NCBI GenBank assembly: GCA_012798435.1
Contig: JAAZNF010000106.1
Location: forward strand, 19,493 to 83,492
DNA: 64,000 bases
Direction: 5' to 3'
Source of the DNA: Myxococcales bacterium
GTDB lineage: Bacteria > Myxococcota > B64-G9
A program made the position numbers and the translations under genes. Below the pieces are notes generated by a model, which made no database searches, was not told the origin of the DNA, and saw only the letters and a program-made list of their open reading frames with translations. Positions within the stretch are counted from its first letter, which is position 1; every line of letters begins with the position of its first letter. Of this stretch, positions 20,106 through 28,999 are shown one piece after another.

Positions 20106-22127
20106 TCACTCGTTTCGGGGCGCGTCGGGGGGTTGCGAAGCCTCGCCGTGCTCCAGGATGTCGATGGCGCTGCGCACCGCGGGGCCCTCGCCGAGCAAGA
20201 AGAGCACGTCGCCGGCCTCGAACCGCTGCGCCAGAACCGGCTGTGCCACCTGGCCCTGCCGCCGCACCGCCAGCACCAGCGCACCGCTGCGGCTGCGCAG
20301 ATCGAGCTCGAGAGCGCTCTGGCCGCAGGCGTGTGCCGACTCGCGCACCAGGAAGGTCTCCACCTTGAGATCGGCCAGCTCGGACATGTCGGCGAAGCTC
20401 GGCCGGGGGACGACCAGGGGCCGTTCGCTCTCTTGGGTTGTCCGGCGGGCCTCGCGGATTCGCTCGACGATGAGGTTTCGTGCCACCCCCATGCGGCGCA
20501 GCACCCGGGCCGTCATCTCCATGCCGGACTCCAGCTCCTCGACGATGGCGTCGGCCACCCCCAGCCGGCGCAGGCTGGCGGCCTCGGCCAGGTAGCGGCT
20601 GCGCACCAACACCGGGAGCTCGGGCGCGGCCCGCCGCACCGCGTCCACCACCCGGCGCGCCCCGGATGGATCGTTGATGAGCAGCGAGAGCAGTCGGGCG
20701 CGGCGCACCTGGGCATGCTCCAGCGCCTCCAGGCTGGTGGCATCGCCGTAGTACACTGGCAGGTTGCGGGCCCGGGCCCGGCGCACGGTTTCAGCGTTGA
20801 GTTCCAGCACCAAATAGGGCAGCCCGAGCTCCGAGAGCGCCTGGCACAACATCTGCCCGCCTGGGCCGAATCCCACCACCACCACGTGCCCCGACAGGGT
20901 GGCGTGCTCTGGGGACGGCTCGTCCATGCCGCGCACACCGAGCAGGCGCTCCAGGGGCCGCAGCAGCCGCTCCCCGGCGGTGACGTGGGGCGCCAGGCGC
21001 ATCACCAACGGGGTGAGGAACATGCTCAGCACGCCGGCGCACCACAGCGCCCGGGTCTGCGGGGAATCGATGAGCCCCAACCGGCTGCCGGCGGCCACCA
21101 CCACGAAGCCGAACTCGGAGAACTGCGCCAGCGAGGCGCCAGAGAGCCAGGCCACCCGGGCCGGCAGGCGCAGGGCCAACCCCGCCAGGGCGGCCACCGC
21201 CGCCTTGCCCGCCACGAGGCCCAATAGCAGGATCCCCACCAGCGCTGGTTGCTGGAGGATCACCCGAACGTCGAACAGCATGCCCATGGATATGAAGAAG
21301 AGCGAGGTGAACGCCGCGCGCAGCGGCAGCACGTCCGCCAGCGCCCGGCGCCCGAAGTCGCTCTCCGAGAGCACCATGCCGCCCAGAAACGCTCCCAGCG
21401 CCAACGACAGGCCCAGCAGCGAGGTGAGCCAGGCGGTCCCCAGGCACACCCCGAGCACCGCCAGCACGAAGATCTCGCGAGAGCGCAGGCGATCCACGCG
21501 GGTCAGCACCCGCGGGAGCAACCAGCGGCCGAGCAGCACCGCGCCGGCCAGCAGGGCGGCCGCAACGGCCAGCGCCTGGAACACGCTGCCCGAGGGCGCT
21601 TGCTGCGGGGCCTTGCCCGCCAGCAGCGGCAACAACAGCACGATGGGGATGACGCACAGGTCCTGGAAGATCAGCGTTCCCACCACCAGCCGGCCGTGGG
21701 GCGCGTCTAGCTCTCCGCGCGCGGACAGCTCCTGCAAGACGATGGCGGTGCTGGAGAGCGCGAAGGCGAGCCCGTAGAACAGCGAGCGCGCCGGCGTCTC
21801 GCCGAGCAGGAACGAGAGCCCGGTGACCGCGCCGGTGGTGAGGCCCACCTGGAGCAGGCCGCCCAGCACTACCTGGCGCGCGATGTGGCGGAGCCGCCGC
21901 AGGGAGAACTCCAGGCCCACCGAGAACAGCAGCAGCACCACGCCCACCTCCGCCAGGGTCTCGATGCGCTGCTCGCTCTTGACCAGCGCCAGCCCGTTGG
22001 GGCCGAGCAGCATGCCGGCGGCCAGTAGACCGGCCACCACCGGGACGCGCAGCCGCGACAGCACCACCGTGCACAGCACGCCGGCCAGGGCGATGAGGAC
22101 CAGCTCTCCCAGGTACGGGATTTCCAC
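20106..22127 (-). CDS. CPA2-family cation/proton antiporter with RCK domains (Kef-type)
   Basis: Inner-membrane monovalent cation/H+ antiporter. The GTG start (VEIPYLGELVLIALAG) comes one base after the TPR gene's stop, with GGAAGG upstream; a longer frame would overlap that gene. 673 residues. About 12 transmembrane segments (residues 5-385) carry the CPA2 signatures VPVVAGLLAAGMLLGPNG and ALSSTAIVLQ. An RCK_N domain follows (about 410-525, VVVGFGPGGQMLCQAL, a GxGxxG nucleotide site), then a TrkA_C domain at the end. The architecture matches KefB/KefC and related K+/H+ antiporters gated by nucleotide ligands. No KefF/KefG partner is adjacent. Confidence 0.92.
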   Translation of the reverse strand: MEIPYLGELVLIALAGVLCTVVLSRLRVPVVAGLLAAGMLLGPNGLALVKSEQRIETLAEVGVVLLLFSVGLEFSLRRLRHIARQVVLGGLLQVGLTTGAVTGLSFLLGETPARSLFYGLAFALSSTAIVLQELSARGELDAPHGRLVVGTLIFQDLCVIPIVLLLPLLAGKAPQQAPSGSVFQALAVAAALLAGAVLLGRWLLPRVLTRVDRLRSREIFVLAVLGVCLGTAWLTSLLGLSLALGAFLGGMVLSESDFGRRALADVLPLRAAFTSLFFISMGMLFDVRVILQQPALVGILLLGLVAGKAAVAALAGLALRLPARVAWLSGASLAQFSEFGFVVVAAGSRLGLIDSPQTRALWCAGVLSMFLTPLVMRLAPHVTAGERLLRPLERLLGVRGMDEPSPEHATLSGHVVVVGFGPGGQMLCQALSELGLPYLVLELNAETVRRARARNLPVYYGDATSLEALEHAQVRRARLLSLLINDPSGARRVVDAVRRAAPELPVLVRSRYLAEAASLRRLGVADAIVEELESGMEMTARVLRRMGVARNLIVERIREARRTTQESERPLVVPRPSFADMSELADLKVETFLVRESAHACGQSALELDLRSRSGALVLAVRRQGQVAQPVLAQRFEAGDVLFLLGEGPAVRSAIDILEHGEASQPPDAPRNE

Positions 22128-22128
22128 G

Positions 22129-23034
22129 TCAGGGACCTTCCGGGGAGGGGGCGAGGCCGCCGGATCCGGCCGGCACATCGAGGCCCGCCTCCCGCTCGAG
22201 TTCGTCGAGGAAGTTCTGCTCGGCGTCGCGGTTGTAGCGGTGGGCCGACTCCACCGCGCCGTAGATGGTGCCGCTGTAGAGAAACAGAGCGATGGCAGCC
22301 AGCAGGGTGCCCGCGCCGATGTGCCCGCCGCGAAAGGTGTCCGCCGCGGCGACGCCGAAGAGGCCGTTCACCGAGAGCGCCAGCAGCCCGGTGCCGGCCT
22401 CGCCCAGGTAGAGGTGCCCCAGGCCGGGGACGAGCGAGAGCACGCCAGCCAGCGCGGGGCTCTTTTTCGGGATGGCGGGAATGCGCAGCGCCTCGTCCGC
22501 CAGCCACAAGGCCCGCTCGGCCAACGCGTGTCCGGTTGGCAGGGAGAGAAATTGCTCGCGCGCCGCGGCGCCGAGACCCTGCCGCAGGAAGAGGCAGCCA
22601 GCGAGATAGCGGGCCTCCCCAACCAGTCGTGGGTCGGCTTCGTCGAGCAAACCAGCCAACAGCTCGCGCGCCGGAAGGAAACGACGTTCCCTCATCCAGG
22701 CGCGCGCGGCCTGCAAGCGAGCGGCCGGGCCCAGCGACGGGTCGTCGAAGAGCGATTCGAAGTAGGACAGGGCCGCGCCGCTCCTGCCGCCCGCCAGGTA
22801 GCTCAGGCCGATGCGAAGGCGGACCCGGCTGGCAAGCGGCGCCTCGGGGGAAAGGGACAGCACGCGCTTGTACTCGGTGATGGCGCGGTAGTAGTCGGAT
22901 TCGGCGAACAGCGACTCGGCGAAGGCCAGCGCGCGCCGGACCTCTTCCCCGCCCGCGGGCGCGACCGGCTCGCCGCCCGGGGACGGCGCGGGGAGCATGA
23001 GCGTGGCCAGGACCAGGGCGAGTTCAGCCCGCAT
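22129..23034 (-). CDS. TPR-repeat exported/membrane protein
   Basis: 301 residues. Two close ATG starts overlap the end of the Tim44-like gene; I chose the second because AGGA lies 10 nt before it. A signal peptide (LALVLATLMLPAPS) is followed by TPR-like helices (about 30-190, ALAFAESLFAESDYYRAI, RLRIGLSYLAGGRSGAA). Two or three C-terminal membrane segments come next (LAGVLSLVPGLGHLYLGEAG; GTLLAAIALFLYSG), ending in an acidic tail. The PGLGHLYLG motif is common in small TM2-like membrane proteins. The exact role is unknown. Overlaps and one-base gaps tie it translationally to its neighbours. Confidence 0.75.
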   Translation of the reverse strand: MRAELALVLATLMLPAPSPGGEPVAPAGGEEVRRALAFAESLFAESDYYRAITEYKRVLSLSPEAPLASRVRLRIGLSYLAGGRSGAALSYFESLFDDPSLGPAARLQAARAWMRERRFLPARELLAGLLDEADPRLVGEARYLAGCLFLRQGLGAAAREQFLSLPTGHALAERALWLADEALRIPAIPKKSPALAGVLSLVPGLGHLYLGEAGTGLLALSVNGLFGVAAADTFRGGHIGAGTLLAAIALFLYSGTIYGAVESAHRYNRDAEQNFLDELEREAGLDVPAGSGGLAPSPEGP

Positions 23035-24496
23035 AGGACTCATCCTGTTCGATCGCCGACAGGGTCCAGTCGAAGTCCCCGCTGGCGATGTGGTTGTGGC
23101 AGAACTCGCAGCGGCCGTCCATGGCCACCTTCACCGGCGCGCCGCAGGAGGGGCAGGCGCTGTTGTCGCCCTTGGGCACGAAGCCGGCGCGACGGATGAA
23201 GGTCCAGTACTCGCTGAAATGCCGTGGCACCTTGCGCGAGCCGCCGACCACCTGGCCGCTGGCATCGATCTTGTAGTCGATCATGGAGGCGTGGATGCGC
23301 ACGGTGGCGCTCTCGTAGAAGGCGTCGCGTCGCAAGCGCACCAGCTCGATGTTCTTCACCTGGACGTCCGACAGCACGTTGCGGATGCCCTTCTCCTGGT
23401 AGCGCAGCATCCAGAACAGGTGCATCTGGTACACCCGGTCGGTCTCGAAGGCCCGGGCCCTCTCCCAGCGGCCGCCGCTCCAGGCGTTCTGCAGCAGCAA
23501 GAACACCTCGCGGGCGCGCTCGACGAGGCGCTGGATGGAATCCTGGGGATTGCGCGCGACGAAGGCGCGCACCTCAACGTCCAGGTCGGGGTCGAACACG
23601 GTGGGCCGATCGGTGCCGCGCTCGGGCTGGTCCACCGGAAGCTCGAGCGAGGCGCGCGGGATGCGGGAGTAGTCGAGCAGCGAGTGGAGCTGCCACTGGA
23701 AGGCGCCCGGCCGCACCGCCTGGCCGCAGAAGGCGCACACTCCCTCGCGGTCGAGCTTCTCGCCGGCGCCACAGCTCGGGCAGGACAGGCTGCGCATGCG
23801 CTCCGGCGGCTGGGAAACCACGCCCGGCAGGCGCCGGAAGACGAGCTGGGTCGAGGTGAAATAGGTGGTGCTCCCGGAGGAGAGGGTCTCGGTGTAGTTG
23901 CCTTGCAGGGCGCAACTGATGGTGATCCACTCCGGCTCGAAGACGATGAGCTCGATGGCCAAAGAGCCCACGATGACGTGGGTCACCTGGGCTCGCTCGA
24001 CGCCCGGCTCGCCGAGCGAGAGCTTCTGCCATAGCAGGTCCGAGAGGTACGGCCGCAGGCCCTCGAGGTTGGCGCCGCCGCGGGCTTCCTGGTAGCGGGC
24101 GTAGATCATCTGTGCGAAATCCAAAAACAACGGCTCCGAGAAGTTGGGGTCCTGCTCGCGCAGGCGGGCCAGGCTCTCGCGGCGGGGGCGGTTGTCTCCC
24201 GGCGGGAGGCCGCCCACCCAGGAGGCGGCCAGCACGGGCCGGTCGCGGCGCATGCGCGTGCGGAAGAACCAATAGGCGCTGGCGATGGCCAGCGCCGGCA
24301 AAGCGAACTCGGGGTTGCGCACCACGAACCACAGGAAGAAACCGAACAGCTCTCCATCTCCCCCACCCGAGTCGCCGAACCCGCCACCGCTGTCGCCGCC
24401 GCCGTAGCTCTCTCCGCCGCCCACCCGGGCCAGGACCGGCGACGCGAAGAGAGTGATCGCGGTCAGGAGCAACAGCCCCAAGCGGCGGCGTCTCAT
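23024..24496 (-). CDS. Tim44-like domain membrane protein with zinc ribbons
   Basis: 490 residues. Its ATG overlaps the TPM gene's stop by 4 bp (ATGA). A signal or anchor (RLGLLLLTAITLFASPVLA) is followed by a Gly-rich stretch (GGGDSGGGFGDSGGGDG). A transmembrane segment (ALPALAIASAYWFF) and a Tim44-like domain (about 110-290, PLFLDFAQMIYARYQEA) come next. Two CxxC...CxxC zinc ribbons are visible (SCPSCGAGEKL...CAFCG about residue 240; ACPSCGAPVKV...CEFCHNH near the C-terminus). A second Tim44-like half lies between them. Family members are envelope proteins of uncertain function that often accompany TPM-domain proteins, as here. Confidence 0.8.
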   Translation of the reverse strand: MRRRRLGLLLLTAITLFASPVLARVGGGESYGGGDSGGGFGDSGGGDGELFGFFLWFVVRNPEFALPALAIASAYWFFRTRMRRDRPVLAASWVGGLPPGDNRPRRESLARLREQDPNFSEPLFLDFAQMIYARYQEARGGANLEGLRPYLSDLLWQKLSLGEPGVERAQVTHVIVGSLAIELIVFEPEWITISCALQGNYTETLSSGSTTYFTSTQLVFRRLPGVVSQPPERMRSLSCPSCGAGEKLDREGVCAFCGQAVRPGAFQWQLHSLLDYSRIPRASLELPVDQPERGTDRPTVFDPDLDVEVRAFVARNPQDSIQRLVERAREVFLLLQNAWSGGRWERARAFETDRVYQMHLFWMLRYQEKGIRNVLSDVQVKNIELVRLRRDAFYESATVRIHASMIDYKIDASGQVVGGSRKVPRHFSEYWTFIRRAGFVPKGDNSACPSCGAPVKVAMDGRCEFCHNHIASGDFDWTLSAIEQDESYAG

Positions 24497-25107
24497 GGCA
24501 GCACCACCGGCCGGTTGGGGATCTCGTTCGGGTTGTCTGGTGCGGGAGGGAGGTGCTGCGAAAGCAACGGGCGCAGGATCTCGAAGCCCTGGCGAAAACC
24601 GGCCCGCATATCGCCCGAGCGCAGCGCGCGCTCCAGCTCCTTCGCCGCCAGGCCCAAATGGGAGTAGGGGATGCAGCGCTCGATGCCGACGTCCCACAGC
24701 AGCACGGCTTCCCGCTCCATCGCCGCGTAGAACCACAGCACTCCGGTGCGCTCGCGGGTGAGCGAGACGCCGCGCTCGGAGAACGTCTGGTGCGCCCGGG
24801 CCAGCACGGCGCCGCGGCGGCGACGCTGAGACGTGAGCAGCCGCCGGCACGGATCGGAGGCGCGCCCCGTCAGGTACCCCAGGCCGAAGGCCAGCGCCAC
24901 GTCGAGGATCATCCAGTACAAAGAGAAGTCGATCGGGAGAAGAACGATCAGCAAGAACGTCGCACCGGCGAGCAGGGCGCCGGCCTTCCAGGGGACCTCG
25001 GGGTAGCGTTCGGCCCGGCGCGTAAGCACCAGCACCAGCTCGGCCGAGGTGGCGGCCTCGGTCGTGGCCACTTCCTTCTCCAGCTCATCCAGGAAAGACG
25101 ATTTCAC
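24493..25107 (-). CDS. TPM-domain (TLP18.3/Psb32/MOLO-1) membrane protein
   Basis: About 204 residues. The GTG start VKSSFLDELEKEVATTEAAT is favoured because a strong -10 (TATACT) lies just upstream, leaving a 14 nt leader; a GTG ten codons earlier would overlap that promoter. The N-terminal ATTEAATSAELVLVLTRRA resembles the opening of TPM domains. Two membrane segments follow (AGALLAGATFLLIVLLPI; YWMILDVALAFGLGYLTG), then the second TPM half (RERTGVLWFYAAMEREAVLL, GIERCIPYSHLG). First gene of a five-gene minus-strand operon with the Tim44-like, TPR, antiporter and methyltransferase genes. Confidence 0.8.
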   Translation of the reverse strand: MKSSFLDELEKEVATTEAATSAELVLVLTRRAERYPEVPWKAGALLAGATFLLIVLLPIDFSLYWMILDVALAFGLGYLTGRASDPCRRLLTSQRRRRGAVLARAHQTFSERGVSLTRERTGVLWFYAAMEREAVLLWDVGIERCIPYSHLGLAAKELERALRSGDMRAGFRQGFEILRPLLSQHLPPAPDNPNEIPNRPVVLP

Positions 25108-25127
25108 CCGCGCCTCGCGCCGCGCGC

Positions 25128-25156
25128 AGTATACCACCCCTCGGATGGATGCCCAA
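25128..25156 (-). promoter_or_regulatory. Probable sigma-70 promoter of the TPM-Tim44-TPR-antiporter-RlmL operon
   Basis: On the minus strand, TTGGGC, a 17 bp spacer, then TATACT (5 of 6). The -10 lies 20 bp before the preferred GTG start of the TPM gene. Confidence 0.5.
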
Positions 25157-25250
25157 ACAATCCAGGCGGCTAGCGGCTCGACAGCAGAACCGGGATGTGG
25201 AGTTCAGCGCGGGGGCGCAACCCCCTTTGAGTCCCCGAGGAACGACGGCA

Positions 25251-26318
25251 TCAATCGGGCGGACGGCACCCCATCTTGATGTCCACCTTGGTCACCTGCC
25301 CGTTGCGAAGCATGTCGCAGTAGCTGCCGTAGAAGTTGATGGTGTTCCGCACCGAGTCGTACTCCCAGCCGTTCTGGGTGTTGCGCGGCACCGGGGTGCC
25401 GTCGAAGTACACCCACAGGTAGGCGGGGTACTCGGGCACCGCCGAGAGCGCCAGGTTGCAGCCCATGACCATGCCGCCGATGGTCTCGAAGATGGCCTGG
25501 AGCTCCTGCACGCTGTTGGCCGGGTAGTAGCGGGTGGCGCCGACGCGCGGGTGGCCGCCGGCGTCGGCCATGGAGTTCAGCAGGTCGGGGTTGCTGGCGT
25601 TGAGGTCGTCCCCCAGCCCGATGACGAAGGTGTCGATGCCGGCAGCGCGCAAGTTCTGCACCGCCGAGAGCGCGAGCTGGTTGTCGGCTTCATTGGTTTG
25701 CTCGCCGTTGCCGTTCGGGCAGGTGGGCATGCCATCGGTCACCAGCATGACGAAGTTGTTGCGGGTGGTGTCGTGCAGGCCCTGGTAGGCGTTGGCGTTG
25801 TTCAGCGAGTCGCCGGTGGGGGTACCGCCGCCGGCGCTGAGCATGGTCACCGCGTTGCGGATGGCCTGGACCGAGTTGTCGCCGATCTGGACCGAGACGT
25901 TGCCCGGCCCGCACCGCGAATCGCTGGGATACTGCATCCAGCCGAAGCGGATCTTGCCGGCGCCGTAGTCGAGGAGCGAGTTCACCGCGGTTTTCAGCAC
26001 CGAGAGCTTGGTGGTGCGGTCGGTGGCGGACACGGCGTCGCGCATGGAGCCGGACTTATCCACCACCAACAGCAGGTTGGGCGGCACCGAATTGGCCTCG
26101 AACTGGACCTCGTTGCAGATGAGCTCGTCGCCGCCCCCGCCGCCGCCGTCTTGGCCCTTGTCGCCGCCCTGGGTGTCGGTGGGGTTGGAGCCGTCAGGCG
26201 GGTTGTTGCCGTCCGGGTCGCCGCCGCCGTCGCCGTTGCCGGTGTTGCCGCTGCCGCAGCTCGCTCCGAACAGGGCCAGCAGCAGCGCGAGGAAGAGCGC
26301 AAAAAAGGAATGGCGCAT
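25251..26318 (-). CDS. von Willebrand factor A domain lipoprotein
   Basis: 355 residues. The ATG follows AGGAGG and begins a lipoprotein signal (LALLLALFGASC). A low-complexity Gly/Asp/Asn linker (about 20-62) leads to a VWA domain (about 75-300). It has the metal-ion-dependent adhesion site DKSGSMRD (DxSxS), a Thr in GGGTPTGDSL and the Asp in LVTDGMPTC. These residues mean it can bind a divalent ion and probably a protein or matrix ligand at the cell surface. A C-terminal Cys-containing domain follows (VPEYPAYLWVYFDGTPVP). It is a single gene with its own promoter. Confidence 0.9.
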   Translation of the reverse strand: MRHSFFALFLALLLALFGASCGSGNTGNGDGGGDPDGNNPPDGSNPTDTQGGDKGQDGGGGGGDELICNEVQFEANSVPPNLLLVVDKSGSMRDAVSATDRTTKLSVLKTAVNSLLDYGAGKIRFGWMQYPSDSRCGPGNVSVQIGDNSVQAIRNAVTMLSAGGGTPTGDSLNNANAYQGLHDTTRNNFVMLVTDGMPTCPNGNGEQTNEADNQLALSAVQNLRAAGIDTFVIGLGDDLNASNPDLLNSMADAGGHPRVGATRYYPANSVQELQAIFETIGGMVMGCNLALSAVPEYPAYLWVYFDGTPVPRNTQNGWEYDSVRNTINFYGSYCDMLRNGQVTKVDIKMGCRPPD

Positions 26319-26349
26319 GAGATCCTCCTGGGAACGGTTCAACCGATCC

Positions 26350-26379
26350 ATTGTCCGCCGGGCACAAAAAAAATGTCAA
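26350..26379 (-). promoter_or_regulatory. Sigma-70 promoter of the VWA lipoprotein gene
   Basis: On the minus strand, a perfect -35 TTGACA, an 18 bp spacer containing a T-tract, then GACAAT (4 of 6). It lies about 32 bp before the start codon and just downstream of the Sel1 gene's stop. Confidence 0.6.
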
Positions 26380-26398
26380 GCGGGAGGGGCGACGAGGA

Positions 26399-27553
26399 TC
26401 ACGGCTTTGGATTGGCCGTGTCCGCTTCGAGCTTCTTCAGATTCTCGCAGGCGGTGTCCAGGCCGCCGTCGCAGGCCTTGCGGTAGAACTCGGCCGCTCG
26501 GGCGGCGTCTTGGGGCACTCCGGTGCCGGTGTGGTGCATGGCGCCGAGCAGGTTGCAGGCGCGGTACTCGTTCGCCTCGCAGGCCGGCCCGAGGAGCGCG
26601 GCGGCGCGGGCGGGATCGGCCTTTGTGCCCAGGCCGTTCTTGAGGGCGTGGCCGAGGTTGTAGCAGGCGGAGTGCAGCTTTTTGTCACAGGCCATGCGGA
26701 AGAGGGCCACGGCTTTTTTCGCGTCTTTCTTTATGCCGTTTCCCTGCTGGTGCAGGATGCCCAGGTTGTCGCAGGCGGAGGCGCTGCCCGCCTGGCAGGC
26801 CTTCTGGAACAAGCGCGCGGCGCGTTGCGGTTCGGGCCGCGCTCCCTCTCCGGAGAGCAGGACGAACCCCTGGCCCAGGCAGCCGTCCGCCAGTCCTCGA
26901 TCGCAGGCCTGGGTGAAGAGCTTGAGCGCCCCCGCCAGGTCGCGCTCCACGCCGCGGCCCTCGCGCTGGAGCGCGGCCAGGCTGACGCAGGCCGGGAGGT
27001 ACCCGCCGTCACAGGCGCGGCGGTAGGACTCGGCGGCCCGCGCCGGGTCGGCCTCCATGCCGGCGCCTTGCAGTTGGGCGTTGCCCAGGTTGTTGCAGGC
27101 CATGCTCTCGCCGTCGTCGCAGGCCTTCTGGATGAGGGTGAGGCCGGCGAGCGCATCCGGCTCCTGGCCGAGACCGAACAGCAGCGCCGCGCCCTGACAG
27201 TTGCAGCCCGCGGGCGTGCCCTTGTCGCAGGCCTCGCGGCACAGCGTAAAGCCGCGCGCCGGATCGGCCTCGCCGCCGGCGCCGGTGAGCAGCGCGCCGC
27301 CCAGGTAGGCGCAGCCGGCCGGGTCGCCGCCGTCGCAGGACTTCGAAAACAACGCCCGGGCGCGAGCCGGATCGGCCGGAACCCCCAGGCCCAGCTTCAA
27401 GATGTTCCCCAGCCGGTGGCAGGCGGCAAAGTCTTTCTTGTCGCAGGCGGCCGAGAGGCAACGCCGGTCGTCCTGCTTGCACGGGGGCTTGGCGGACACC
27501 CCGGACCCGAACGCCAGGGCGATGAACGTGAGTAGGAGTCGTTTCGCATTCAT
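26399..27553 (-). CDS. Exported Sel1-like repeat protein, cysteine-rich
   Basis: 384 residues. The ATG follows AGGAGG, and there is a signal peptide (LLLTFIALAFGSGVSA). The mature protein is nine to ten Sel1-like repeats of 36 residues. Each has the form ACDxG..AC..LG.....G.G...DPARA..L...AC, so two Cys recur per repeat at fixed spacing. This is the pattern of Helicobacter Hcp proteins, in which each repeat is locked by a disulfide. Such solenoids bind proteins or peptidoglycan-derived ligands; the partner here is unknown. Repeat count and spacing are regular, with no sign of decay. Confidence 0.88.
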   Translation of the reverse strand: MNAKRLLLTFIALAFGSGVSAKPPCKQDDRRCLSAACDKKDFAACHRLGNILKLGLGVPADPARARALFSKSCDGGDPAGCAYLGGALLTGAGGEADPARGFTLCREACDKGTPAGCNCQGAALLFGLGQEPDALAGLTLIQKACDDGESMACNNLGNAQLQGAGMEADPARAAESYRRACDGGYLPACVSLAALQREGRGVERDLAGALKLFTQACDRGLADGCLGQGFVLLSGEGARPEPQRAARLFQKACQAGSASACDNLGILHQQGNGIKKDAKKAVALFRMACDKKLHSACYNLGHALKNGLGTKADPARAAALLGPACEANEYRACNLLGAMHHTGTGVPQDAARAAEFYRKACDGGLDTACENLKKLEADTANPKP

Positions 27554-27682
27554 ACGTTACCTCCTGGGATGGAGCCGCTCCGATTGGACCCCAATCCGGC
27601 CGGGAAGGCAAGCGAGCCCGTTTCGTCTTGGTGCGAAATGCGCTATCCTGCCAGGCAAGTGGTTTCTTCGCAGGAGGCGAGC

Positions 27683-28999
<1,317 letters not shown>

